From Candidatus Cloacimonadota bacterium (GTDB taxonomy: Bacteria; Cloacimonadota; Cloacimonadia; Cloacimonadales; TCS61): a DNA stretch of 50,104 nt. Below, in pieces: positions 41,673 through 50,104 of this stretch. The position numbers were made by a program, and so were the translations under genes. Location of the stretch: positions 1 to 50,104 of the forward strand of contig JAUXIJ010000015.1 in the NCBI GenBank assembly GCA_030621085.1, given 5' to 3'. Within the stretch, counting starts at the first letter, position 1, and every line of letters starts with the position of its first letter. The notes beneath the pieces are model-generated. The model ran no database searches. It saw only the letters and a program-made list of their open reading frames with translations, and had not been told where the DNA came from.

Positions 41673-44375
41673 ATGAAAAAAATAATTTTTATTTTTATAA
41701 TTATCTACATAATTTCCGGAAATCTTAATGCAGCAGAAAGAAGACGCTTTGAAAAATCTTCTTTAGAACGCGATCCAAATGCAGCAACTCATTCTCATCA
41801 CGGTTCATCTACTGATGAGCTATTTGATCTGCAGTTTTGCTATCCTGTAGGTGTGGGAGATGGAGAAGCAGGCATCGAATGCGACGGCAACTATTTTTAC
41901 ACAGCAAAATGGAATGGAAATGCGTTCTATAAGTATGAACTCGATGGCACATACATAGGAGAATTTACAGTTAACGGATGTCCGGGAAGTATCCGTGACC
42001 TTGCGTATGATGGACAGTATTTCTACGGAGCAGCAGCAGACAACACAGTGTATGAAATGGATTTTGAAAATCAGATAGTTATCAGTACGATCACTGCACC
42101 CATAACAGTACGAGCTATTGCTTATGATGAATATGCAGATGGTTTCTGGGCTAATAACTGGTCGGATACAATTACCCTTTTTGACCGTAATGGCACAACA
42201 TTGGATAGTTTCCCCTGCGGAGTATTCCAAAGTTACTATGGTTTAGCTTGGGAAGATGTACTCGATGGTGGTCCTTATCTTTGGGTATATGCTCAGGATG
42301 GAGCTTCGCTTAATCAACTGGTTCAGTTTGATATAGCTACAGGACTGGAAACAGGCATTAATTTTGATGTTTCTAATGCCACTCCTTTAACCGGAATAGC
42401 TGGTGGTTTGTTTATTGCTAATCAGATCATATTTGGCGAATGGACTATCGTTGGACTATGTCAGAATGATGTGATTTGGGGATTAGAATTAGCCTATGCA
42501 CCACCGTCACCACTTGTCCCCGGTTCGCCTTCAGACTTTTCAGTAATCCCCGATGCCGGAGGAGCATTGGAAGTTCTTATTAGTTGGACCTGTCCTACCA
42601 TGACCGTAGGTGGAGAGCCCCTTACCGAGCTCGATGAAATGAGAGTTTACCGTGATAATGAACTGATATACACCGACTTTGAGCCGGTAATTGGTGGACC
42701 TGGAAGCTGTACTGATAATACAGTTTCCATATCCGGATTGTATGATTACAAAATTGTTGGATATAATAGTTATGGAGAAGGAGTGCCTGTTAATGAAACA
42801 GTCTGGGTTGGTGAAGATGTACCTGCTGCAGTTGATAATTTATTGTTGGAAGACATCAGCATTGGTGACACCCTGATGGCTCAACTTACCTGGGATAATC
42901 CAACTACCGGATTACATGGAGGTGCATTTAATGAACCAATTCTTGGTTATCATATTTTCAGACATCCAGACAATATAGCATTTGAACTTACCGGCATTCA
43001 TACAGAGTGGATAGATGATACAATACCTATACCGGGTTATTATTATTATGATCTTACTCCTTATAATTCTGTGGGTGATGGTGGAACAGCTACTTCAAAT
43101 GTCTATATTCCTCCAATTACAATTATTAATGAAGATTTCGGTTTTTTCCCACCTGCTGGTTGGGAAATATTAAATGGTGGAGAAGAAAACTGGTTGGGTG
43201 TAAATTCCAATAACGCTGGAGGAACAGTTCCTGAAGCTGCTTTTCAATATTACCCAGTATTTATTGGAATGTCACGACTTGTAACCTACCCCATCTACAT
43301 TTATGAAGATTTCGATGGATTATACTGCTCTTTCAAACACTTTGTAGATGATTTTATTGGATCTTATTCATTAAAAGTAGAGATAAGTCCAGATCTAAAT
43401 ATTTGGGAAACTATCTGGGAAATCTCTCCTCAGGGAAATTATGGTCCGATTCAGGAAGCAATGATAGTAGAAAATCCATATATTAACACATCAAATATAA
43501 TCTATTTTGCTTTTACCTTCTATGGAAATTCATACAATATAACTCGTTGGTATTTAGATGATGTACTCTGTTATGGTCTCGAAATTTATACGGGAATACT
43601 GAATGGAAATGTTACTTTGCATGGTGGTAACAGCAATGTGGAAGATGTTGAAATTAACATAACATTGTGTGAAGAAACTATAAATCCGGATAGTACCGGA
43701 TACTATGAAATTTCACTATATCAAGGTGATTATTCTTTGACAGGAGAATTAGAATATTATTATCCCTTTAATACAATTATTGACCTTGAAGATTCATTAC
43801 GAGTGGATTTTGACCTTCACTATTTTGAACCTCCATCAAATCTGACATATGCATTAGTTCTTCCGCACGTTGTTCTAAATTGGGATGAACCTCAAACCAT
43901 GTTGTCAATTGATGAATATAACATTTACAGGGATGGAGAATATTTGAATTCAACCAATGAACTATATTATATGGATGGCAATGTACCACTTGGAACACAT
44001 GAATATTATGTAACTGCAAAATATGATGAATATGAATCCGGTCCTTCTAATATTATTGTTGTTGAGATGACGGAAACAGATATTTCTCTGGTTCCTTTAG
44101 TTACCGAACTTAAAGGAAATTATCCCAACCCGTTCAACCCAACCACAATAATAAGTTATTCTCTTAAGGAGAATGCAAAAGTTTTGCTTAACATCTACAA
44201 CCTCAAAGGACAGAAAGTGAAAACACTGGTTCATGAAGTTCTTCCGGCAGGAGAGCATTCAGTTGTGTGGGATGGGAAAAATACAAATAATAAAGCTGTG
44301 GCTACGGGTATTTATTTTTATGATCTGAAAGTTGGGAATTATGAAAAAGCAAGGAAGATGCTATTAATCAAATAA
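41673..44375 (+). CDS. Secreted multi-domain protein (propeller-like, Fn3-like, choice-of-anchor J-like) with sorting tail
   Basis: 900 residues with a signal peptide ('KKIIFIFIIIYIISGNLNA') and an 'AGGAGG' ribosome site. The N-terminal 280 residues look like a propeller of repeated 'YDGQYFYGAAADNTVYEMD' type units. Fibronectin-III-like segments follow (about 285-480, 'ISWTCPTMTVGGEPLTELD', 'LTWDNPTTGLHGG'), then a choice-of-anchor J/MAM-like domain (about 485-645, 'NEDFGFFPPAGWEILNGG', 'RWYLDDVLCYG'), a carboxypeptidase-regulatory-like domain (about 650-715), another Fn3-like segment, and the sorting tail from about 815, ending 'ARKMLLIK'. The module set is typical of surface glycan-binding or protease-associated proteins; no catalytic module is seen. 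Confidence 0.85.
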   Translation: MKKIIFIFIIIYIISGNLNAAERRRFEKSSLERDPNAATHSHHGSSTDELFDLQFCYPVGVGDGEAGIECDGNYFYTAKWNGNAFYKYELDGTYIGEFTVNGCPGSIRDLAYDGQYFYGAAADNTVYEMDFENQIVISTITAPITVRAIAYDEYADGFWANNWSDTITLFDRNGTTLDSFPCGVFQSYYGLAWEDVLDGGPYLWVYAQDGASLNQLVQFDIATGLETGINFDVSNATPLTGIAGGLFIANQIIFGEWTIVGLCQNDVIWGLELAYAPPSPLVPGSPSDFSVIPDAGGALEVLISWTCPTMTVGGEPLTELDEMRVYRDNELIYTDFEPVIGGPGSCTDNTVSISGLYDYKIVGYNSYGEGVPVNETVWVGEDVPAAVDNLLLEDISIGDTLMAQLTWDNPTTGLHGGAFNEPILGYHIFRHPDNIAFELTGIHTEWIDDTIPIPGYYYYDLTPYNSVGDGGTATSNVYIPPITIINEDFGFFPPAGWEILNGGEENWLGVNSNNAGGTVPEAAFQYYPVFIGMSRLVTYPIYIYEDFDGLYCSFKHFVDDFIGSYSLKVEISPDLNIWETIWEISPQGNYGPIQEAMIVENPYINTSNIIYFAFTFYGNSYNITRWYLDDVLCYGLEIYTGILNGNVTLHGGNSNVEDVEINITLCEETINPDSTGYYEISLYQGDYSLTGELEYYYPFNTIIDLEDSLRVDFDLHYFEPPSNLTYALVLPHVVLNWDEPQTMLSIDEYNIYRDGEYLNSTNELYYMDGNVPLGTHEYYVTAKYDEYESGPSNIIVVEMTETDISLVPLVTELKGNYPNPFNPTTIISYSLKENAKVLLNIYNLKGQKVKTLVHEVLPAGEHSVVWDGKNTNNKAVATGIYFYDLKVGNYEKARKMLLIK

Positions 44376-44389
44376 ATCAGGAGATTATT

Positions 44390-46495
44390 ATGAAGTTTAT
44401 ATTTTCTGTATCCTTTTTCATTGTTATTATTTCCTTTCTGTCTGCAACCATTATCAATGTGCCTGGAGACCAGCCGACAATACAGGAAGGTATTAATGTA
44501 GCAGTTGATGGTGATACGGTGCTCGTTCATCCAAGTATATATTTCGAAAATATTAATTTCAATGGAAAGAATATTACTGTTGCTTCTTTGTTCTTAACAA
44601 CGCAAGATACAATTTTTATTTCACAAACTATAATCGATGGAAATCAGAATGAGAATACTGTTACTTTTGAAAATCAAGAAAATCATGATTCGAAACTAAT
44701 TGGATTATCAATAATAAATGAATTTTCAAATTGTTATGGAATTAAATGCCATAATGCATCTCCAATTATTAATAATAATTACATTATTAGTACTGAATGT
44801 TTTGGTATATATATTGGTAATTCTTCTGTCATAATTATGGATAATAAAATTTATTTATCATTAAGAGGTATTTCGATTGGAGAAAATTCCGCACCAAGAA
44901 TTATTAATAATGAACTATATGAAAACCGAACAGGAATTTCACTTTTTAATGATAATTCCCCGTATTCCTCACCATATATTTATGGTAATGATATTGTATG
45001 CGACACTACAACTTATTCCAAAGGGATTTATTTATATGATTATATAGATGCTGATATTATTAATAACAAAATATCTAACGCAAATTGTGGAATTAAAATA
45101 ACTCATGGTTCTCATCCTGACATAATAGGTAATATTATAACTAATTGTACAAATGGTATATATATTTCTTCTTCTTCAAATGTTGACTTGATTAATAATA
45201 CTATTACTTATAATAATGGATACGGAATTTATACAAATGGAATAACAAATGATATTACTATTTCTAATTGTATTATTTGGGAAAACAATTATAATTTTCA
45301 ATGGAATTATCATCCAATCATATCAAATTCCTGTATTAATGAATATCTTCTTTACTATGCAATTGATAATGGAGGTAATATTACTAATGATCCATGTTTT
45401 ATTGATCCTGAAAATGGTGATTACGGATTACAAGTGATAAGCCCTTGTATCGATGCTGGGACTATTGATACGACAGGATTATTCCTTCCCGAATATGATT
45501 TAGCAGGTAATCCAAGAATTACTGATGGAAATGGAGATAATTCTTTAATTATAGATATGGGGTGTTATGAAACAGAAACAGTAACTGATCCTGGTTTTAT
45601 AAGCGGAACAATCTTTCTAACTGGCGGAACCGGAAATGTGGAAGATGTAAATGTTGGTGTTGGAGCTCCGGTTCACCCGGATGAAAACGGTGATTATTTA
45701 ATTACAATTGGTACAGGGGCTTCGCAATATGATGTCACTGCGTGGTTAGACTATTATTATCCACAAACTATTTATAATGTTCCAATAGAATCTGGGCAAA
45801 TTACTGAAAATATTAATTTCGAATTAGAACACTTTGAACCTGATGATATATTGACTATTTCTCCTGATTCATTAACATATTTAACTATAGATGAAGTAAT
45901 TAATGGACATGAAGTAAAGCTAAAAAACATTTCCTGCTTTGATATTTGGATATTTTATTTGTTTACATATGAATTTCAATTTTATTATTACCCATATGAT
46001 TTATTTCCGTATGAATTGACTCAAAATGATTCTTTATTATTTACAATTTATATGGACCTTCCGACTGATTTTGGCAGATTTATAGCATATGATACTTTAT
46101 ATATTGAAACAAACCATTATACTTATTCATTACCAGTAATATATGATACAATTTTCCTTGCAGATGTTTCAGATGAAAACATTTCATCAAATTCTTTAGA
46201 ATTATATCAGAACTTTCCCAATCCCTTCAACCCTACTACAACGATTTCTTTTACCGTAACACAAAACGCTGTGTCCGGCTCAGACGGATCCTCGTTTGTG
46301 ACACTTGAAATCTACAATATCAAAGGTCAAAAAGTGAAGACACTTGTTAACGAAGCTCTTCCGGCAGGAGAGCATTCTGTTGTGTGGGATGGAAAAAATG
46401 CAAATAATAAAACTGTGGCTACTGGTATTTATTTTTATAATTTGAAAATTGGGAATAAATCTTTAGCAACTAGGAAGTGCTTATTATTGAAATGA
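44390..46495 (+). CDS. Secreted beta-helix protein with carboxypeptidase-regulatory-like domain and sorting tail
   Basis: 701 residues with a signal peptide ('FIFSVSFFIVIISFLSA') and 'CAGGAGA' upstream, 14 bases after the preceding stop. The N-terminal 100 residues ('TIINVPGDQPTIQEGINVAV', 'VASLFLTTQDTIFISQ') are nearly the same as in the gene at 31106, also in DNA. The beta-helix (about 100-310) is of the NosD-like type, with 'NCGIKITHGSHPDIIGNII' coils that lack the GGGIYC pattern. It continues with 'CIDAGTIDTTG', a carboxypeptidase-regulatory-like domain (about 400-480, 'GTIFLTGGTGNVEDVNVGV'), an unassigned beta domain, and the sorting tail from about 607, ending 'TRKCLLLK'. It carries an in-frame palindromic insert at 46260-46300. 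Confidence 0.87.
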   Translation: MKFIFSVSFFIVIISFLSATIINVPGDQPTIQEGINVAVDGDTVLVHPSIYFENINFNGKNITVASLFLTTQDTIFISQTIIDGNQNENTVTFENQENHDSKLIGLSIINEFSNCYGIKCHNASPIINNNYIISTECFGIYIGNSSVIIMDNKIYLSLRGISIGENSAPRIINNELYENRTGISLFNDNSPYSSPYIYGNDIVCDTTTYSKGIYLYDYIDADIINNKISNANCGIKITHGSHPDIIGNIITNCTNGIYISSSSNVDLINNTITYNNGYGIYTNGITNDITISNCIIWENNYNFQWNYHPIISNSCINEYLLYYAIDNGGNITNDPCFIDPENGDYGLQVISPCIDAGTIDTTGLFLPEYDLAGNPRITDGNGDNSLIIDMGCYETETVTDPGFISGTIFLTGGTGNVEDVNVGVGAPVHPDENGDYLITIGTGASQYDVTAWLDYYYPQTIYNVPIESGQITENINFELEHFEPDDILTISPDSLTYLTIDEVINGHEVKLKNISCFDIWIFYLFTYEFQFYYYPYDLFPYELTQNDSLLFTIYMDLPTDFGRFIAYDTLYIETNHYTYSLPVIYDTIFLADVSDENISSNSLELYQNFPNPFNPTTTISFTVTQNAVSGSDGSSFVTLEIYNIKGQKVKTLVNEALPAGEHSVVWDGKNANNKTVATGIYFYNLKIGNKSLATRKCLLLK
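46260..46300. repeat. Palindromic element inside coding sequence (long form)
   Basis: CACAAAACG (46260-46268) pairs with CGTTTGTG (46293-46300, one bulge), with an inner TCCG/CGGA stem (46274-46277 with 46285-46288). It encodes the 'AVSGSDGSSF' stretch before 'VTLEIYNIKG'. The gene at 34272 has the same site with the inner 21 bases (7 codons) absent. Confidence 0.75.
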
Positions 46496-46517
46496 TGTAA
46501 CTTAAAAGGGAGAAATC

Positions 46518-47141
46518 ATGAAATATTTAATAATTTCATTATTACTTTTTATTTTTAGCCTTTCTTTTGCTCAGGTCCAATGGCAGGAGAATGGAGTTCC
46601 TGTACGGCAGGGAGAGAATATTGATTGGAATCAAACTTCTGTAGCTTGTGATGATGAAACTTTTGTCTCGATATGGACTGACACTCGCAATGGAATTCGC
46701 GGAGTTTATGCTCAAAAGGTCGATATAAATGGAAATTCACTTTGGGGGGATTATGGTATAGAAATTTACAATCCAGAGAGAATGCAGTCTCGTCCTATGG
46801 CAATTGCATCTACTGATAATTCTGTAATTACTTGCTGGCAGGATTATAATGATCCTGAAAATATTTATTCATCCAAGATCCGCATTCAAAAAATTGATGC
46901 AAACGGAAATCTTCTTTGGGGTGAAGAAGGGATTTTGCTGGAAAACAGCGGAGTAAATGGTTGCTCACCCCAGATTGTAGGTCATAGCGATGGTGGAGTA
47001 TATATTTTTTGGAATGAAACACCACAATCTGTTATCAAAGGAATACGGATGTTAGCTGATGGTTCTATTGCTGCCGGCTGGGGAGATGGAATAGAAATTT
47101 TACCTGCCCAATATAAATTCAAAGCAGATACTGATCAATAG
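46518..47141 (+). CDS. N-terminal fragment of a secreted repeat/propeller-like protein, ended by an in-frame TAG
   Basis: 207 residues with a signal peptide ('KYLIISLLLFIFSLSFAQ') and an 'AAAGGGAGA' ribosome site. The body has repeats of the form 'VSIWTDTRNGIRGVYAQK' followed by 'DINGNSLWGDYGIEIY' and 'DANGNLLWGEEGILLE', probably blades of a beta-propeller. The frame stops at TAG (47139-47141) after 'FKADTDQ', but the same frame continues uninterrupted to 49502 with the same repeats. This is therefore the first 207 codons of a 994-codon gene, broken by one nonsense codon or by a sequencing error. Alone it would be secreted but lack the sorting tail. Confidence 0.83.
   Translation: MKYLIISLLLFIFSLSFAQVQWQENGVPVRQGENIDWNQTSVACDDETFVSIWTDTRNGIRGVYAQKVDINGNSLWGDYGIEIYNPERMQSRPMAIASTDNSVITCWQDYNDPENIYSSKIRIQKIDANGNLLWGEEGILLENSGVNGCSPQIVGHSDGGVYIFWNETPQSVIKGIRMLADGSIAAGWGDGIEILPAQYKFKADTDQ
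47139..47141 (+). other. In-frame TAG interrupting a long secreted-protein gene
   Basis: This codon 208 is the only stop between the ATG at 46518 and the terminal stop at 49500-49502. The codons after it ('DGIVLSAALDDDIYIQRVD', then 'NGNKLWGYNGTLLYNG') continue the repeat pattern in the same frame. TAG is used as an ordinary terminal stop in this window (3439, 8878, 41608), so general TAG recoding is unlikely. Confidence 0.85.
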
Positions 47142-47351
47142 GATGGAATAGTCTTATCTGCAGCATTAGACGATGATATTTATATCCAGAGAGTTGATGA
47201 AAACGGGAATAAACTTTGGGGATATAATGGCACTCTTCTCTATAATGGATATGTAAATATCTACGATTACAAAATCGATATTTGCTCTTCGATTGCTGGT
47301 GAGTACTATTTTTCCTGGAAAACCTACTCACAGAATGAACCGCCTAAAATA

Positions 47352-49502
47352 ATGATGCACAAAACAGATAGCGATGGAAATCCCCTTTGGTATTCACCGA
47401 TCATTATTACCGAAGAATATTTTATATACAAATTTCTTACAATTTGTCCATCGGATTCACAGCCAATAGTAACCTGGGATTGTAATGAAACTTTATTTTC
47501 TCAAAAAATCGATTCTGATGGTAACTTGTTATGGGGTGAAGATGGAATTACAGTATATGAATCAAATTATGATTTAAATAGCAACTCTGTTATCTTAAAA
47601 GAAGATAGTGCTAATAGCTGCATCCTAAGTTGGTCAGATCATGTTTATAATTTTGAAAATAAAATTTTTGTTCAGCGGATAAATTCAAATGGTGATCTTC
47701 TTTTTGAAGATGATGGTTTGATCTTATATGAAACTTCTAATTATGGTGTCTCTGCATCCTTAGCAATAACTGATCAAAAATATTATTTTTGCTGGTTGGA
47801 TAATTTAAACAATTTCACATCTTTGGCTCATCAAATAGTTGATGAAGAAGGAAATATCTATCTGGAAGAAAACGGCGAGGAAATGTTCGTTGGTCTCTCA
47901 AGTCCAATTGGCAATCTGCAAATGCTATCTAATGAAGATAATCCAATAATGTTATGGTTGGATTATCGAAACTTATATGATGGACAAATATATCTTCAAA
48001 TCCTAAATAGTGATGGTTCTTATGTTTTTGCAGAAGATGGAATTCCGATAACTACATTTTCCCAGGCAGACCAGGAAGATTTGGATGCTGTTTTGGGTAA
48101 AAACTCAGGAACAATTGCCGCTGTATGGTCGGAGAACAGAGTAGGGTATGCTCAGATTTTTGCTCAAGGCATCGATACATCAGGTAATTATCTGTGGTCA
48201 GACAGTACGGGAATTAAAGTAGGTGAATCATTATATCATCAAGATTCTCCAATAATTTCTGTTATTGATAATTCAGGCATTGATGAGTATTATATTGGAT
48301 GGATAGATCATACTGATTTTATGAATCCGGCAATATATGGTCAGAAGATAATTAATGGTGAGAAACAATGGAGTGAGAATGGTAAAGTGATAGCTGATAG
48401 TGAATATAACGATGAACTAACTGATATTGTAGAAAATTATTATATATGGCAAAGTTCTGCCTGGAACTACGCGAACATCTTTTGTCTATTAGTAGATGAA
48501 AATGGTGATCCTGCTCCGGGATGGCCTGAAGATGGATTGGAAATTTGCGTTGCTGAAGGAATACAACGAAAGTCTCGTGGAATAATTATCCCACAGGGAC
48601 TATTAATACTTTGGGAAGATCTTCGCGAAGGTTCACCAAGCTGGTTGGATATTTACGGTCAGATAGTAACTCCTGATGGAAATATTCTCTGGCAGGAAAA
48701 CGGTTTACCTCTAATTGCTCAGGAAAATGATCAGGATAATTTTAAATTTATCTATGATGATGAATTATGCGTTGTTTGGCAGGATTTCCGTTCAGGTACT
48801 AATTACGAAATTTATGCTCAAAAATTTGATGAGAATGGAAACGAACTCTGGCAGGCGGGAGGTGTTCCAGTAGCAGAAGTTGATGAAATAGATTATGAAA
48901 ATCCTGATTTAGTAAAAGTTGGTAATAAAATTTTTGTTGTTTGGAACGAAAGAATTAATTACTATGATAAAAATATTAAAGTACAACTTTTAGGTGAGGA
49001 TGGAGAACTGCTCTGGCAGCCACAAGGTATAATAATTTGCGATGAGATCATGGATCAAAAAAAACCAAGAGTTGTATCAAATGGAGAGGATGATGTTTAC
49101 ATAGCCTGGCAAGACGGCAGATCAACAATAATGGGATATGAGGGGTTAATGTCAATCCCCGGAGTTTATGCTCAAAAAGTAAATCTGGGACCATCTTTTG
49201 TGATTGATGAAATTCTAAAGCCGACTGATGCTCTTTGTAATTACCCTAACCCCTTCAACCCTGAAACTACAATACGGTTTACCACCCAGAATACCAAGAA
49301 AAACACCGAGTTGATAATTTACAATTTGAAAGGGCAGAAAGTGAAAACACTTGTTAATGAGGTTCTTCCAGCAGGAGAGCATTCAGTTGTGTGGAATGGA
49401 AAAGATGAAAATAATAGAAGTGTTGCTTCAGGAGTTTATTTCTATAAAATGAAAGTGGATGATAAAACCATCGCCACAAAGAAGTGTTTGCTGTTGAAAT
49501 GA
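47352..49502 (+). CDS. C-terminal part of the interrupted secreted repeat protein, with sorting tail
   Basis: This is the remainder of the gene at 46518; coding potential actually resumes directly after the TAG at 47142, and 47352 is merely the first in-frame ATG. It has no ribosome site worth the name and no signal peptide, so independent expression would not yield a secreted protein. About 600 residues of propeller-like repeats follow ('YAQKFDENGNELWQAGG', 'CVVWQDFRSGTNYEIYAQK'), then the sorting tail ('NYPNPFNPETTIRF' to 'TKKCLLLK'). The absence of any further stop or frameshift over 787 codons means the interruption is recent, suppressed, or an artefact. The tail DNA closely matches the tails of the genes at 34272, 37403 and 41673. 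Confidence 0.8.
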   Translation: MMHKTDSDGNPLWYSPIIITEEYFIYKFLTICPSDSQPIVTWDCNETLFSQKIDSDGNLLWGEDGITVYESNYDLNSNSVILKEDSANSCILSWSDHVYNFENKIFVQRINSNGDLLFEDDGLILYETSNYGVSASLAITDQKYYFCWLDNLNNFTSLAHQIVDEEGNIYLEENGEEMFVGLSSPIGNLQMLSNEDNPIMLWLDYRNLYDGQIYLQILNSDGSYVFAEDGIPITTFSQADQEDLDAVLGKNSGTIAAVWSENRVGYAQIFAQGIDTSGNYLWSDSTGIKVGESLYHQDSPIISVIDNSGIDEYYIGWIDHTDFMNPAIYGQKIINGEKQWSENGKVIADSEYNDELTDIVENYYIWQSSAWNYANIFCLLVDENGDPAPGWPEDGLEICVAEGIQRKSRGIIIPQGLLILWEDLREGSPSWLDIYGQIVTPDGNILWQENGLPLIAQENDQDNFKFIYDDELCVVWQDFRSGTNYEIYAQKFDENGNELWQAGGVPVAEVDEIDYENPDLVKVGNKIFVVWNERINYYDKNIKVQLLGEDGELLWQPQGIIICDEIMDQKKPRVVSNGEDDVYIAWQDGRSTIMGYEGLMSIPGVYAQKVNLGPSFVIDEILKPTDALCNYPNPFNPETTIRFTTQNTKKNTELIIYNLKGQKVKTLVNEVLPAGEHSVVWNGKDENNRSVASGVYFYKMKVDDKTIATKKCLLLK

Positions 49503-49507
49503 TGTAA

Positions 49508-49526
49508 CTCAAACATCTTGTTTGAG
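49508..49526. repeat. Short hairpin of the TGTAACTCAAAC family after a stop codon
   Basis: CTCAAACA (49508-49515), loop TCT, TGTTTGAG (49519-49526): an 8-bp perfect stem directly after the stop at 49502. It has the same leading 'TGTAACTCAAAC' as at 37351 and, truncated, at 41609. There is no T-run. Confidence 0.75.
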
Positions 49527-49562
49527 AAAGCAAAGCAATAATGGTATTTTTAGGAGGGCTTT

Positions 49563-50104
49563 ATGAAAACTTTATTTTTTGTTTTTGTCTTTTTTATTTT
49601 ATCAACCTTTCTGTCTGCAACCATCATCAATATCCCGGCAGACCAACCAACAATCCAGGCAGGGATAAATGTCGCTGTTGATGGAGATACAGTTCTCGTG
49701 CAACAGGGAACTTATGTAGAAAACATTAACTACAGCGGCAAGAATATTGCAATAGGAAGTCTATTCCTTACAACGCAGGATACAACCTACATTTCGCAAA
49801 CGATTATTGACGGTAACCAGAATGGATGTGTTGTAACTTTTGAGAGTGGAGAAGATTCAACTGCTGTTTTATCGGGATTTACAATTTTAAATGGTGATGG
49901 TGTTCCGTATGGCGGGGGTATTAACTGTGTTGATTCCAGCCCAAGTTTAGAATATCTGACATTAACAGATAATTCCGGTGGCATGGGTGGTGGAATTTTC
50001 TGTTGGTATTCCAGTCCGAGTTTGAAAAATGTTACAATAACAGATAATTCTGCTATTGGTCCTAGTGGTAACTATGGTGGTGGTATTTGCTGTTGGTATA
50101 ATCA
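49563..50104 (+). CDS. Secreted beta-helix protein, N-terminal part (cut by right edge)
   Basis: The open frame starts at ATG 49563, with 'TAGGAGGG' upstream, and runs off the window after about 180 codons. The signal peptide 'KTLFFVFVFFILSTFLSA' is followed by 'TIINIPADQPTIQAGINVAV' and 'LFLTTQDTTYISQTIIDGN', nearly the same as the starts of the genes at 31106 and 44390. It then enters beta-helix coils of the Cys-bearing type: 'GGGINCVDSSPSLEYLTLT', 'GGGIFCWYSSPSLKNVTIT' and 'GGGICCWY'. By analogy it should end in the same sorting tail beyond the window. Confidence 0.88.
   Translation, partial: MKTLFFVFVFFILSTFLSATIINIPADQPTIQAGINVAVDGDTVLVQQGTYVENINYSGKNIAIGSLFLTTQDTTYISQTIIDGNQNGCVVTFESGEDSTAVLSGFTILNGDGVPYGGGINCVDSSPSLEYLTLTDNSGGMGGGIFCWYSSPSLKNVTITDNSAIGPSGNYGGGICCWYN

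Noticed and set aside
47139..47141. TAG recoded as a sense codon throughout this organism
   Set aside because: TAG ends the YjbR, metalloprotease and 1401-residue beta-helix genes at family-consistent lengths, so it is an ordinary stop here.

Overview
The window most resembles a member of the Cloacimonadota (Candidatus Cloacimonetes) or a close relative in the FCB group. The reasons are AT-rich DNA, frequent TTG starts with good Shine-Dalgarno sequences, a Gram-negative envelope gene set (Lol exporter, TamB, outer-membrane barrels), and many secreted proteins ending in the same FlgD-like / T9SS-type sorting tail (a core like 'NYPNPFNPTTTI', then 'IYNIKGQKVKTL', 'SVVWNGKD', 'SGIYFYKLKV' and a terminal 'KKCLLLK'). 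The phylum is inferred from gene content; no rRNA gene is present to confirm it.

Layout. 1-1627: the 3' part of a type III restriction (Res) subunit, cut by the left edge. 1726-10024: a tight + strand run of MATE transporter, YjbR/MmcQ protein, membrane GGDEF cyclase, PAS-HD-GYP phosphodiesterase, zinc-ribbon DUF2007-like protein, large secreted metzincin protease and SGNH-type lipoprotein. 10065-12985: two secreted proteins with sorting tails. 13057-13132: tRNA-Thr(CGT), - strand. 13279-14010: HAD phosphatase. 14072-16824 (-): HEAT-like protein, YbbR protein and TsaD, with a recognisable promoter. 16998-22802 (-): helix-hairpin-helix/barrel protein, FadL-like barrel and a UshA-like 5'-nucleotidase. 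22979-25104 (+): a pilin-like protein and a CehA/PHP metallohydrolase, separated by a strong hairpin. 25101-30979 (-): LolC/E permease, LolD ATPase and TamB, an envelope-biogenesis operon.

31106 to the right edge: a 19-kb tandem array of + strand genes for secreted modular proteins (parallel beta-helix, BNR propeller, PKD plus CapA, fibronectin-like and carboxypeptidase-regulatory-like modules). All complete members carry the same sorting tail. Some of these genes share tails, N-termini and internal modules that are nearly identical in DNA while the rest differs, which points to duplication and recombination of modules. One gene is interrupted by a single in-frame TAG, and the last runs off the window.

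The least ordinary signal is a set of short palindromic elements. They occur between genes and also, in frame, inside the sorting-tail coding sequence at two fixed points. One is a 32-bp near-perfect palindrome that encodes part of a protein, much like the palindromic elements known inside Rickettsia genes. Around 37.3 kb the same kind of repeat forms three arms that can pair in mutually exclusive ways just upstream of a start codon.
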